From Acidobacteriota bacterium (GTDB lineage Bacteria; Acidobacteriota; Blastocatellia; Pyrinomonadales; Pyrinomonadaceae), in NCBI GenBank assembly GCA_003223935.1, contig QHXQ01000023.1, positions 1 through 64,000 of the forward strand: a stretch of DNA of 64,000 nucleotides, written 5' to 3'. Shown piece by piece: positions 35,492 to 44,303 of this stretch (positions are counted from its first letter, which is position 1; every line of letters begins with the position of its first letter). The notes under the pieces were generated by a model that made no database searches, was not told the DNA's origin, and was given only the letters and a program-made list of their open reading frames with translations. The position numbers and the translations under genes are program-made.

Positions 35492-35959
35492 ATGGCTATG
35501 ACAGCGGGTGGCAACAGCGGCTTCACTTCCGAGATCAATGTCACGCCGATGGTGGACATCATGTTGGTGCTCCTCATCATCTTCATGGTCGTGACGCCGC
35601 TCTTGCAGTCGGGCGTCTCGGTGGTGTTGCCGAAAGAGATGCGCAACCCGGAGGAAGACCCCGCGATCATCAAAGAGTCTTCGGTCGTGATCGCGATTAC
35701 GGGCGACAATCAGTTCTATATTGGGAAAGACAAGGTTGACATCGTCGATCTGAAGGACAAGATTCAGAAGCGGATGGAGACCAAAAAACCCGAAGAGCGG
35801 ATCGTCTATGTCCGTAGCGATATTCACGCGAGCTACGGCAGCGTCGTCGAGTTGATCAATACGATCCGGCAGGCTGGAATTGATCAGATCGGTCTGGTCG
35901 CCGAGAAGAAGAAGGGACTGAACGGGCCGGCCCCCGCGCCGGGAGCGCCCAAAGCCTGA
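35492..35959 (+). CDS. exbD: ExbD/TolR-family protein, copy 1
   Basis: 155 residues. EINVTPMVDIMLVLLIIFMV with the conserved proton-carrying Asp in the single membrane helix, then periplasmic VVLPKE...IAITGDNQFYIGKDK and SYGSVVELINTIRQAGIDQI. AAGGAG precedes the ATG. With ExbB it forms the proton channel that energises TonB. The C-terminus ends in a Pro/Ala tail. Followed 88 bases later by a second ExbD. Confidence 0.93.
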   Translation: MAMTAGGNSGFTSEINVTPMVDIMLVLLIIFMVVTPLLQSGVSVVLPKEMRNPEEDPAIIKESSVVIAITGDNQFYIGKDKVDIVDLKDKIQKRMETKKPEERIVYVRSDIHASYGSVVELINTIRQAGIDQIGLVAEKKKGLNGPAPAPGAPKA

Positions 35960-36047
35960 GGCCGGGCGCTTACACGTCATCAAGCTTTTGACAGGGCCGC
36001 GCTTTGTCTTAAATGGCGAACGTGGGCCTGACACGGAGGAACTGGCA

Positions 36048-36539
36048 ATGGGAATGGCAGTCGGCGCAGGCGCAGCCAAACCGAACATCAACGTGACGCC
36101 GTTCATAGACATTCTGCTGGTGCTGCTGATCATCTTCATGGTCATCACGCCGCTCAAGCCGACGCGCTTCAAGGCGCTCGTGCCGAACGAGCCGCCGCCG
36201 TCGAACGAACCGATCAAGCCGAACCCGCTGACGCTGGTCGTTACGATTGATAAAGATTTGAAGTTGAAGCTGAATCAGGACGACGTCGGTTCGGTCAACG
36301 ATCCAAGTTTGCTGAGCAAGAAGTTGTCGGACACTTTCCAAGAGCGGCGCGCGCAGCACGCTTATGAGCCGGGCAAAGAGACGCGCGTTGACCTGCCGGA
36401 AGAGGAGCGCATCGCCAAGGCCGTCTTCGTCAAAGCGCCGAAGTCTCTGCCTTACGGTGAAGTGGTCAAAGTGATCGACGCGATTAAGGGGGCGGGCGGC
36501 AATCCCATCGGGTTGCAGATTGACGATCTGCCGCAATAG
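36048..36539 (+). CDS. exbD: ExbD/TolR-family protein, copy 2
   Basis: 163 residues from the ATG at 36048, chosen for the GGAGGAA 7-13 bases upstream (a longer frame starts at 35988). NINVTPFIDILLVLLIIFMV holds the membrane helix with its Asp. The periplasmic part differs from copy 1: PLTLVVTIDKDLKLKLNQDD and SLPYGEVVKVIDAIKGAGGN. The two paralogs are diverged, so they probably form mixed ExbD pairs or serve different outputs. Downstream is a TPR lipoprotein. Confidence 0.92.
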   Translation: MGMAVGAGAAKPNINVTPFIDILLVLLIIFMVITPLKPTRFKALVPNEPPPSNEPIKPNPLTLVVTIDKDLKLKLNQDDVGSVNDPSLLSKKLSDTFQERRAQHAYEPGKETRVDLPEEERIAKAVFVKAPKSLPYGEVVKVIDAIKGAGGNPIGLQIDDLPQ

Positions 36540-36670
36540 GCGGCCACAGTGACGGGCAGTCCGGCCAGTGCGTCCATTCGCCTCGGCGGCGAAAAGTGCG
36601 CTGGCCCTTCGCTCGTCATTCGCAGTTTTAGAGTCTTTAGACATTCTCTCTTGCGGGAGTCGTAAAGCTA

Positions 36671-37522
36671 ATGAAACTCTCTCATTCAAGGGCCGCGCTC
36701 CTTTTGCTCGCGCTCGCCGCGCTCTGCCTGAACACGGGCTGCATCAACCGTATTCGCGCCAAGAACCAGTTGAACGAAGGGGCGCGCGCTTACAAGGCCG
36801 GCCACTTCCAAGAGGCGGAGGAACACTTCCGCCGCGCCAAAGAGCTTGACCCACAGCAGAAGAACACAGACTTCTTCATCGCGCGCGCCATTCAGTCGCA
36901 GTATAAGCAAGGCGTGGACACGCCGGAGAACAAAGCTAAGGCACAGGCGGCGATTGATCAGTACATGCAGGTGCTGGCCAATGACCCGAACAACGAACTG
37001 GCCTACAGTTCCATCGCCTATCTCTACAAGGCCATCGGGCAAGATGACAAACAGATCGAATGGATCACCAAACGCGCCAACGATCCGAACGCGCCGCCCG
37101 ATAAACGCGCGCAGGCGCTCATCGTGCTCGCCAGCAAAAAGTGGGAGTGCTCCTACACGGTCACTGAGCAGGCCAGCAACAAGGTGACGGTGATGACGGA
37201 CAAGGGGGCGCACGTCCAATACAAGAAGCCGAAGGAGCAAAAGGATTTCGATCAGGCCAAACAGTGTGTGCTTGATGGGCTGGCGCTGACCGATAGGGCC
37301 ATCAGTCTCGATCCAACCAACGATCAGGCTTGGTCGTACAAAACCAACCTGCTGCTCGAACTGGGCAAACTCGATGAGATGGACGGCAAGACTGATCAGG
37401 CGACCCAAGACCGCAAGCAGGCTAACGATGCGCAGCAACAGACGCTCAAGCTAACCGAAGAGAACAAGAAGAAGAAGGAAGAGGAAGAGAAGGCCAAGGC
37501 CGACAAAGAAAAAGCCAGTTGA
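36671..37522 (+). CDS. TPR lipoprotein of the tonB/exb cluster
   Basis: 283 residues. The signal peptide ends in the lipobox LNTGC (Cys24), so it is a lipoprotein. Residues of about 35-120 contain TPR units (NEGARAYKAGHFQEAEEHFR, NELAYSSIAYLYKAIGQDDK) and another at about 205-235 (ALTDRAISLDPTNDQAWSYK). The C-terminus is a highly charged Lys/Glu coil. It is the last gene before a strong terminator, so it probably ends the tonB operon; an envelope scaffold for the TonB machinery is a guess from context. Confidence 0.85.
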   Translation: MKLSHSRAALLLLALAALCLNTGCINRIRAKNQLNEGARAYKAGHFQEAEEHFRRAKELDPQQKNTDFFIARAIQSQYKQGVDTPENKAKAQAAIDQYMQVLANDPNNELAYSSIAYLYKAIGQDDKQIEWITKRANDPNAPPDKRAQALIVLASKKWECSYTVTEQASNKVTVMTDKGAHVQYKKPKEQKDFDQAKQCVLDGLALTDRAISLDPTNDQAWSYKTNLLLELGKLDEMDGKTDQATQDRKQANDAQQQTLKLTEENKKKKEEEEKAKADKEKAS

Positions 37523-37582
37523 GCCACGTCGCCGGCAATAGTCTGCCGAACTCCGCTTTAGCCCGAGCACCCTGCTTCACTT

Positions 37583-37616
37583 GATGCCCGACTTTACGGT
37601 CGGGCATCTTTTTTTT
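37583..37616 (+). terminator. rho-independent terminator after the tonB cluster
   Basis: A perfect 10-bp stem GATGCCCGAC/GTCGGGCATC (37583-37592 with 37599-37608), loop TTTACG, followed by eight T. It is the clearest intrinsic terminator in the window and ends the tonB-exb-TPR transcript. A heptamer hairpin begins 5 bases later. Confidence 0.95.
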
Positions 37617-37620
37617 CAAT

Positions 37621-37691
37621 CGTCAGTCGTCAGTAGCCAGCAGTCAGTAGTCGTTATAAAATCATATTGACGACTGACGACTGACTAACTG
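37621..37691. repeat. heptamer-built inverted repeat before rel
   Basis: The left arm is built from GTCAGTC, GTCAGTA, GCCAGCA, GTCAGTA, GTCG. The right arm (37669-37691) is GACGACT, GACGACT, GACTAAC. It ends 5 bases before the rel ATG, with no Shine-Dalgarno between. The element follows a true terminator, so termination is unlikely to be its role here. Confidence 0.88.
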
Positions 37692-37696
37692 TTTCC

Positions 37697-39883
37697 ATGA
37701 TTCGCATCGAAGAGATCGTCCAGAAGGTTGCGCGCAATCACCCGCAGGCTAACCTAGACATGCTCCGGCGCGCTTACTTCTTTTCGGCGCGCGAGCACAA
37801 AGGGCAGACGCGCGCCTCAGGCGAGCCGTATCTCGTGCACCCGCTCGAAGTCGCCAACATCCTCGCGGACATGCGGCTTGATGAAGTGTCTGTGGCAACT
37901 GGTCTCTTGCACGATGTAGTCGAGGACACGCTCGTCGAGCCGCAGACGATCCGCGAATACTTTGGCGAAGAGGTGATGCACCTCGTCGAAGGCTTGACGA
38001 AGATCGCGCTCATCAGCAATCAATCGAAAGAAGTCCAACAGGCCGAGAACGTGCGCAAGATGCTGTTGGCGATGGTGGACGACGTGCGCGTCGTCCTTGT
38101 CAAACTCGCCGACCGGCTGCACAACATGCGCACGCTGCAATTCCTCAAACCTGAAAAGCGCCAACGCATCGCGCAGGAAACGCTCGACATCTACGCGCCT
38201 ATCGCGCATCGGCTCGGCATGGGCAAACTGCGCGGCGAATTGGAAGACCTCTCATTCCAGCACCTGCACCCGGAAGACTACCACGCGCTCGTGGCCCAAC
38301 TCGAAGCGCGCCGCGCCGAGCACGAAGCCTTCCTGCACGCAACCCAAGCGATGCTCGAAGAGAAACTGCGCGAGGCTGATGTGCCGTTTGTTCGGATCGA
38401 AGGGCGCGTCAAACGGCTCTTTTCGATCTGGAAGAAATTGAAGCGACAGAAGATTGAGATCGATCAGGTTTACGATCTAGTCGCCTTGCGCATCATCACG
38501 CCGGATGAGGTGCGTCATTGTTACGCCGCGCTCGGCGTCGTCCACAACTTGTGGAAGCCTGTGCCTGGTCGCTTCAAAGATTGGATCGGGACGCCGCGCG
38601 ATAACCTCTATCAATCGCTCCACACTTCAGTCATCGGCCCTGAAGGGCAACCCTTTGAAGTCCAGATTCGCACCGAAGAGATGCACCGCATCGCCGAAGA
38701 GGGCGTCGCCGCGCATTGGAAATACAAAGAAGGCCGGCGCGGCGCACACGAGGACGACGAAGCGTTCCAATGGCTGCGCTCGCTGATCGAGTGGACGCAG
38801 GAGGTCAAAGACTCGCGCGATTTCCTCGAAACTCTCAAGCTTGATCTCTATCCGAAAGATGTCTATGCCTTCACGCCGATGGGCAAGATCATCCAACTAC
38901 CGCGCGGCGCAACGCCCGTTGATTTCGCCTACATGATCCACACGGAGATCGGCAACACCTGCACGGGCGCGCGGGTCAACGGGCGCATCGTGCCGTTGCG
39001 CTCCTCGATTCAAAACGGCGACGTGGTTGAGATCATCACTTCGCCCAACTCGCACCCTTCGCGCGATTGGCTGAACTTCGTCGTCACTTCAAAGGCGCGC
39101 AATCGCGTGCGCCACTGGGTCGCGGAGCAGCAGCGCGCCGAATCAATTGACATCGGGCGCAAACTCTTCGAGCGCGAAGCCTCGCGCTTCCAACTCTCCG
39201 CGAAGAAACTCTTGAACGCATCGAACGGCGACTTCAAGCGCGTCGCCAACGATTACGGCTTCGGGCGCGTGGACGATCTGCTCGCCGCCATCGGCTACGG
39301 CAAGATCATGCCGCGCAACGTGATCGCCAAATTCCTCGGCCCCGAAGAGTTCGCCAAGCTCGAAGAGCGCAAAGAATCGAAACTCCGTAGCGGCATGCAG
39401 GCCGTCAAGCGGCTCATGCGTCTGGGCGACGACGCCATCGTCGTGCGTGGCGTGGACGATGTGCTGATCGCACGCGCACGTTGTTGCAATCCCGTTCACG
39501 GCGAAGCGATTGTCGGCTACATCACGCGCGGCAAGGGTGTGGTCGTCCACGCGCGGCGCTGCCAGAATGTGCAGCAGTTGATGATCAACCCTGAACGGAT
39601 CGTCGAAGTCGAATGGGCGGGCAAAGCCGATCACGCGGCTTACGCCGTCAAGCTGCTCGCCGTCACAGAGAATCGCACAGGCATGATCGCCGGCATCACC
39701 AGCGCCATCTCTGACATCAAGACCGGCATCCGCGAAGCCAAAGCTACGGTCGCGCCCGACAATCGCGGGCGCATCGAAGTTACGGTCGAAGTCTTCGACG
39801 TGAAACACCTCGACAAAGTGATCCGCTCGATTCGCAACGTACCCGGCGTCCTCGATGTCGAACGCCTGCACGGCGCAGCATAA
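37697..39883 (+). CDS. rel: bifunctional (p)ppGpp synthetase/hydrolase (Rel/SpoT)
   Basis: 728 residues. The HD hydrolase domain (residues of about 25-180) has HPLEVANILADM and GLLHDVVEDT. The synthetase domain (about 235-350) has YDLVALRIITPDE, RFKDWIGTPRDNLYQSLHTS and EVQIRTEEMHRIAEEG. TGS (about 390-450) is followed by a helical part, a zinc-finger-type ARCCNPVHGEAIVGYITRG segment and a C-terminal ACT domain. Both catalytic halves keep their motifs, so it should make and remove the alarmone. It is monocistronic after a terminator. The start codon lies 5 bases from a heptamer hairpin. Confidence 0.96.
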   Translation: MIRIEEIVQKVARNHPQANLDMLRRAYFFSAREHKGQTRASGEPYLVHPLEVANILADMRLDEVSVATGLLHDVVEDTLVEPQTIREYFGEEVMHLVEGLTKIALISNQSKEVQQAENVRKMLLAMVDDVRVVLVKLADRLHNMRTLQFLKPEKRQRIAQETLDIYAPIAHRLGMGKLRGELEDLSFQHLHPEDYHALVAQLEARRAEHEAFLHATQAMLEEKLREADVPFVRIEGRVKRLFSIWKKLKRQKIEIDQVYDLVALRIITPDEVRHCYAALGVVHNLWKPVPGRFKDWIGTPRDNLYQSLHTSVIGPEGQPFEVQIRTEEMHRIAEEGVAAHWKYKEGRRGAHEDDEAFQWLRSLIEWTQEVKDSRDFLETLKLDLYPKDVYAFTPMGKIIQLPRGATPVDFAYMIHTEIGNTCTGARVNGRIVPLRSSIQNGDVVEIITSPNSHPSRDWLNFVVTSKARNRVRHWVAEQQRAESIDIGRKLFEREASRFQLSAKKLLNASNGDFKRVANDYGFGRVDDLLAAIGYGKIMPRNVIAKFLGPEEFAKLEERKESKLRSGMQAVKRLMRLGDDAIVVRGVDDVLIARARCCNPVHGEAIVGYITRGKGVVVHARRCQNVQQLMINPERIVEVEWAGKADHAAYAVKLLAVTENRTGMIAGITSAISDIKTGIREAKATVAPDNRGRIEVTVEVFDVKHLDKVIRSIRNVPGVLDVERLHGAA

Positions 39884-39901
39884 AGTCGTACACTCACAGC
39901 T

Positions 39902-39996
39902 TGAACCACGAAGTCACATGAAACAGCACGAGCTAAAATTAGTCTGTCTTGCTGCTTCACGTCGTTTAGTATGACTTCGTGGTCTCATTTCTTCTG
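39902..39996. repeat. inverted repeat with CCACGAAG-type units
   Basis: ACCACGAAGTCACATGAAAC on the left (39905 onward) matches the reverse complement of the right arm ending TGACTTCGTGGTCTC (39973-39987), with some mismatches. Related CCACGAAG units occur at 25967-25996 inside the start of the M15-like gene. It resembles the heptamer elements in design but with units of about 9 bases. It lies between rel and ridA. Confidence 0.65.
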
Positions 39997-40170
39997 CCGG
40001 GCAAGCATCTACCGGCGCACAAATTTCATCAATACAGGCTGAAATGACTTGATTTACGATCTATCGCTTGATCATTCGGGCGTGAGTTGCGCCCGCGCGT
40101 TGCCGTGCGGAGAGCGGTTTGTTAGAATCCACGTTTCGTTTACGCAACCTGAAAAGCAGCAGTCGTCACT

Positions 40171-40560
40171 GTGAAGCAGATCGTTCAGACAGAGCGCGCG
40201 CCAAAGGCCATCGGCCCGTATTCGCAGGCTGTTGTGGCCGGCGGGTTCGTGTTCGCTTCCGGGCAGATTCCGATTGATCCGCAGACAGGCGAGTTCGTCG
40301 CTGGCGGCACGGCTGAGCAGACCGAGCAAGTGTTACGCAATTTGTCTGAGGTGCTCGCGGCGGCCGGCAGCAGCTTCGCGCAGGTCGTCAAGACAACCGT
40401 CTATCTCGCGGACATGAACGATTTCGCGGCGATGAATGAGGTCTATGGGCATTATTTTCAGACCGAGCCGCCGGCCCGCGCCACCGTGCAAGCGGCGCGT
40501 CTGCCGCGCGACGCGCGCGTCGAGATTGATGTTATTGCAATGATGAACACTGAACGATGA
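40171..40560 (+). CDS. ridA: RidA-family enamine/imine deaminase
   Basis: 129 residues. Full Rid signature: APKAIGPYSQAVVAGGFVFA, SGQIPIDPQTGEF, and PPARATVQAARLPRDARVEI with the conserved Arg. It hydrolyses reactive 2-aminoacrylate-type intermediates. The start is GTG at 40171. The last codons and the TGA stop (40558-40560) lie inside a heptamer repeat, so the C-terminal residues MMNTER may not be ancestral. Convergent with rpmB. Confidence 0.95.
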   Translation: MKQIVQTERAPKAIGPYSQAVVAGGFVFASGQIPIDPQTGEFVAGGTAEQTEQVLRNLSEVLAAAGSSFAQVVKTTVYLADMNDFAAMNEVYGHYFQTEPPARATVQAARLPRDARVEIDVIAMMNTER

Positions 40561-40602
40561 ATGGAAGACAGTTTTTCATTCAGCGTTCATCATTCATCGT
40601 TC
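40542..40602. repeat. heptamer-built inverted repeat between convergent ridA and rpmB
   Basis: The left arm (40542-40563) is GATGAAC, ACTGAAC, GATGAAT. The right arm (40577-40602) is the reverse complement type TTCAGCG, TTCATCA, TTCATCG. It starts within the last codons of ridA and ends 5 bases before the rpmB stop, filling the convergent gap. It could serve as a two-way terminator; a short T-run (GTTTTTC) lies in the loop. Confidence 0.87.
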
Positions 40603-40607
40603 GGCAA

Positions 40608-40802
40608 CTACGCTGCTTTCGCCACCTTGCCCGCTTTGATGCAGGTGGTGCAGACCTTCATCCGCACCGTGCCGCCTTGCGGGCGCTGGACGCGGATTGA
40701 TTGCAGGTTGGGATTGAACCGGCGCGGGGTGCGATTGTTCGCGTGCGAGACGTTGTTGCCGAACTGCGGCCCCTTGCCGCAGACTTCGCATCGTTTAGCC
40801 AT
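40608..40802 (-). CDS. rpmB: 50S ribosomal protein bL28
   Basis: 64 residues: [37 protein letters not shown] and [16 protein letters not shown]. The CxxC...CxxC zinc-type form of L28 is present. GGAGGTAGAG lies about 6 bases before the ATG at 40802, which is why the longer frame (to 40838) was rejected. Convergent with ridA and divergent from the SurA-like gene. Confidence 0.96.
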   Translation of the reverse strand: MAKRCEVCGKGPQFGNNVSHANNRTPRRFNPNLQSIRVQRPQGGTVRMKVCTTCIKAGKVAKAA

Positions 40803-40992
40803 GATTGCTCTACCTCCGAACTTTGAAAAGCGCGCCATCGCCGTCGTTCGCTATCACAGACACGAATGCGATGCGCTAAGGAAACGAAATTTATAGCAGA
40901 CGATTTTACGGCCCGTCAAGGCAAGGTCAGTCGCCCACGCGCCGTGTGCCAGAGATTGGCATCATCATTTAGTCGAAGGAGCAACAGTCACA

Positions 40993-42264
40993 GTGTCCAG
41001 ATTCAAACAGATCGCAGTTTTCATTCTCCTCGTTGCATTAGCCGGCGCGCTCGGCGCGTGTAGTCGCGCTGGCGGGAGCGGCAGCAAAGATACGGCCGTC
41101 GCCGCCACAGTCAACGGGCGCGAAATCTCTTTGCGCGAAGTTGATTCGATCCTCAATCAACAGGCCAAGACCCAACAGTCGGACATCGCGCAGATGTCGC
41201 CGCTCGAACTATCCGCCGGCCGGCTGCAAGTGCTCGACGGTTTGATCAAACAGGAAGTTTTGTTCCAGCGCGCTGAGAAAGAGAGTCTCTTGCCGAAGGA
41301 TGAAGAGGTCACGCAGAAACTCGCAGAGCTGAAACAGTCGAGCGGCATGACTGAGGAGCAGTATCAACAGCGTCTGCGCGAGACCGGCCAGACCGAGCAG
41401 GAATTGCGCGACAACACGCGCAAGCAACTCGCCATCAACAATCTACTCGACCGTGTGGGCAGCAAGATCGGCACGCCGAGCGAGAAGGAGGTGGCCGATT
41501 TCTACAACAATAATCACGATTACTACGTGAGCGGGCGCGGCGTCGGTCTCGCGGCTATCATCGTTGACCCCGCCGATAACGGCCTGCCCAACGATGTGAA
41601 AGGAGAAGCCGAGGCGAAGAACAAGATTGATATTATCTATCAGCGACTGAAAAGTGGTGCAGAATTCACCACCGTTGCGCGCGAGCAGAGCGAAGACCCG
41701 CAGTCGGCTCAATCGGGCGGCGACATTGGTTTCGCTTCCGAAGATGATCTGAAGAAAAACGGCTTCCCGCCCGACCTGATCGCCAAGTTCTTCGGCCCGA
41801 TGCAGACCGGCGACATCACGCCGCCCTTCAAAGACTCAAAAGGGCGCTGGGATATTTTCAAGCTGACGAACAAGCACCTACAGGTCGAGAACCTGACGCT
41901 CGATAATCCCGAAGTGCGCAAAGACATCACTGACCGCATCAACGATCAACGCAAGAAGTTGATGCAAGCGGCGCTCGTCGAGGTGGCGATGAACGAGGCC
42001 AAGGTCGAGAACAAGCTGGCGCAGGACATGATGAACAATCCCAACAGTCTGAGCAGTCTGCGCCCGGCCGGTGCGCCCACGCCGACCCCAGCCACGGGTC
42101 CGGGCCCCACTGGTCTATCCGCCAGTCCGTCGGCCAGCCCTGCTGCTTCCGCCTCGCCCGCGGCGACCACAAAGCCCACGCCCAAGCCGGCGAGCAACCC
42201 TGTCGCTAAGCCGATGGCCACCCCCGCGCCCAAACCGCCGACGCAAGGTAACAGTAACAAGTAA
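40993..42264 (+). CDS. SurA/PpiC-like peptidyl-prolyl isomerase lipoprotein
   Basis: 423 residues from GTG at 40993, with AAGGAG upstream. The signal peptide ends in LGAC, so it is a lipoprotein. A SurA-N-like chaperone region covers about 35-165 (VNGREISLREVDSILNQQAK, LLPKDEEVTQKLAELKQSSG), then a parvulin domain at about 180-300 (RLKSGAEFTTVAREQSEDPQ, SAQSGGDIGFASEDDL). The last 80 residues are a Pro/Ala/Ser/Thr tail. It likely helps fold envelope proteins. Followed by a heptamer hairpin and the ABC-F gene. Confidence 0.9.
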   Translation: MSRFKQIAVFILLVALAGALGACSRAGGSGSKDTAVAATVNGREISLREVDSILNQQAKTQQSDIAQMSPLELSAGRLQVLDGLIKQEVLFQRAEKESLLPKDEEVTQKLAELKQSSGMTEEQYQQRLRETGQTEQELRDNTRKQLAINNLLDRVGSKIGTPSEKEVADFYNNNHDYYVSGRGVGLAAIIVDPADNGLPNDVKGEAEAKNKIDIIYQRLKSGAEFTTVAREQSEDPQSAQSGGDIGFASEDDLKKNGFPPDLIAKFFGPMQTGDITPPFKDSKGRWDIFKLTNKHLQVENLTLDNPEVRKDITDRINDQRKKLMQAALVEVAMNEAKVENKLAQDMMNNPNSLSSLRPAGAPTPTPATGPGPTGLSASPSASPAASASPAATTKPTPKPASNPVAKPMATPAPKPPTQGNSNK

Positions 42265-42276
42265 TGTAGTAAGACA

Positions 42277-42345
42277 AGTCTGGAGTCTGGAGTCGAGAGT
42301 CTAGAGTCAAAAGAAGAAATTGTTCTTGACTCCAGACTCCAGACT
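42277..42345. repeat. heptamer-built inverted repeat before the ABC-F gene
   Basis: The left arm is AGTCTGG, AGTCTGG, AGTCGAG, AGTCTAG, AGTCAA. The right arm (42326-42345) is TTGACTCC, AGACTCC, AGACT. It is followed by GTTTTTGTTTT, making it terminator-like, but that T-run ends directly at the ABC-F ATG at 42357. The ABC-F gene has no Shine-Dalgarno. Confidence 0.88.
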
Positions 42346-42356
42346 GTTTTTGTTTT

Positions 42357-44300
42357 ATGTTGTTCCGTCTCTCAGACGTTTATAAATCTTATGGCGCGCA
42401 GGATGTGTTGCGCGGCACGTCTGTGCAGATCAATCCGGGCGAGCACGTCGGTCTGGTCGGGCGGAACGGCGCGGGCAAGACGACGCTGTTTCGTCTAATC
42501 AGTAATGAAGAGACGCCGGATCGCGGCGACGTGGTGCGCGCGCGGGGCTTGCGGCTCGGTCTGCTCGAACAGCACGTGCATTTCGAGGCGGGTGCAACCG
42601 TACACGAGGCTGCGCTCGCCGCTTTCGGTCGCTTGCAACAGATCGAACACGAGATGCATGAACTTGAGCATCGCATGGCCGAAGTGCCGGATGATCTCGA
42701 TGCGGTGCTCGCGCGCTACAGCGACTTACAACACGAGTTCGAGCACGAAGGCGGCTTCGAGTATGCGGCGCGCGCCGAAGCGATCTTGCAAGGCTTGGGC
42801 TTCGAGCGCGCGACGTGGACGATGGAGGTCGAAAAGCTTTCCGGCGGCCAGCAGAACCGGCTCGGACTTGCGCGCCTCCTGCTCGCTGAACCCGATGTGC
42901 TGCTGCTCGATGAGCCGACGAATCACTTGGACGTGGCGGGCGTCGAATGGCTCGAAGAGTTTTTGGCGACTTACCAGTCGGCTTACATCATCATCTCACA
43001 CGACCGTTACTTTCTCGACCGCAGTTGTCGGCGCATCATCGAGATCGAGAACGGCAAAGCCATCAGTTACAACGGCAACTACTCTGCGTTTCTCGTCGAA
43101 CGCGAAGAACGACGCGAGGCGCAGCACCGCGCCTACGAGAATCAACAACAACTGATCGCCAAGACGGAAGAGTTCATCCGGCGCAACATCGCGGGGCAGA
43201 AGACGAAGCAGGCCAAATCGCGGCGCAAGATGTTGGAGAAACTTGAGCGCGTCGAATCGGTGCGCGTGGATCAGTCAGCGGGCAATTTTCAACTTAAAGG
43301 CGTCGAGCGCACAGGCAATCAGGCGCTCATCGTCAAAGACCTCGCCATCGGTTATCCCGGCAAACTGCTCGCCGATCAGATCACGCTCACGCTCACGCGC
43401 GGCGAAGCGCTCGGCATCATTGGCCCGAACGGCTCAGGCAAGACGACGTTCATCAAAACACTGCTCGGCAAGCTCCCGCCGCTCGCGGGCGAAGCGCGTT
43501 GGGGCACGAAGGTGCAAGTTGGTTACTACGCGCAGCAGTTGGACGACCTCGATCCGCGCAACGAGATCATCATGGAGTTGCGCCGCGTCGCGCCTGCAAC
43601 CGTGACCGCAGGCGAGTTGCGCAACTTCCTCGCGCAGTTTCTGTTCACGGGTGACGACGTATACAAGCATGTGATCGATCTTTCTGGTGGTGAGAAGGGC
43701 CGGCTTGCGCTTGCCAAGCTAATCTATTCGCGCGTCAACGTGCTCGTGCTCGACGAGCCAACGAACCATCTCGACATCCCTTCGCGCGAAGCACTCGAAG
43801 AAGCGTTCGACGCCTATGACGGCACGATCATCACCATCAGCCACGACCGTTATTTCCTCGACCGCATCGCCACCCAAATCCTCGCCCTCGACGGTCGCAG
43901 CCACGCCGAACATTACGACGGCGACTACACCGAGTATCACGATTGGAAAATGGCGCAACGTGCCGAAGCAGCAGCGCAGGTTGAGCGAGCGAAGCAGACA
44001 AGCACGACAACACCCACGCGCACAACGACGCGACCTGAAGCAAACCGCAAAGCGAAACAGTCTAGTGGCAAGAGCAATAAGCAAAAACCTACGCCGCGCA
44101 CGCCTGAGATGATTGAGACGGAGATTGCAGAGACAGAGAAGCGCCTCGCCACGCTCTCCGAAGAACTATCCCGCCCCGAAGTGGCGCGCGACGCCGTGCG
44201 CGTGCAGACCCTCAACGAAGAATATCAACAGACGGACGCACGCCTCCGCGCGCTCTACGACGAATGGGAGCGCGTTGCTGCCGAAGCCGCGAACGCATAA
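42357..44300 (+). CDS. ABC-F family ATPase
   Basis: 647 residues with two ABC cassettes and no membrane part. Cassette 1: GLVGRNGAGKTTLF (Walker A), LSGGQQNRLGLARLLLAEPD, LLLDEPTNHLD. Cassette 2: GIIGPNGSGKTTFIKTLLG, LSGGEKGRLALAKLIYSRVN, LVLDEPTNHLD. The inter-domain linker (about 240-310) is charged, as in translation-factor ABC-Fs. The C-terminal 100 residues include a Lys/Thr-rich segment and a coiled coil (EIAETEKRLATLSEELSRPE), Uup-like. Such proteins act on the ribosome. Which subfamily (Uup, EttA-like or other) is not settled. The stop is 3 bases from the convergent kinase gene. Confidence 0.93.
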   Translation: MLFRLSDVYKSYGAQDVLRGTSVQINPGEHVGLVGRNGAGKTTLFRLISNEETPDRGDVVRARGLRLGLLEQHVHFEAGATVHEAALAAFGRLQQIEHEMHELEHRMAEVPDDLDAVLARYSDLQHEFEHEGGFEYAARAEAILQGLGFERATWTMEVEKLSGGQQNRLGLARLLLAEPDVLLLDEPTNHLDVAGVEWLEEFLATYQSAYIIISHDRYFLDRSCRRIIEIENGKAISYNGNYSAFLVEREERREAQHRAYENQQQLIAKTEEFIRRNIAGQKTKQAKSRRKMLEKLERVESVRVDQSAGNFQLKGVERTGNQALIVKDLAIGYPGKLLADQITLTLTRGEALGIIGPNGSGKTTFIKTLLGKLPPLAGEARWGTKVQVGYYAQQLDDLDPRNEIIMELRRVAPATVTAGELRNFLAQFLFTGDDVYKHVIDLSGGEKGRLALAKLIYSRVNVLVLDEPTNHLDIPSREALEEAFDAYDGTIITISHDRYFLDRIATQILALDGRSHAEHYDGDYTEYHDWKMAQRAEAAAQVERAKQTSTTTPTRTTTRPEANRKAKQSSGKSNKQKPTPRTPEMIETEIAETEKRLATLSEELSRPEVARDAVRVQTLNEEYQQTDARLRALYDEWERVAAEAANA

Positions 44301-44303
44301 CTG

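Noticed and set aside
37583..37691. Treating the heptamer hairpin before rel as the terminator of the tonB operon
   Set aside because: A much stronger intrinsic terminator with eight T lies just upstream, so termination does not need the heptamer element.
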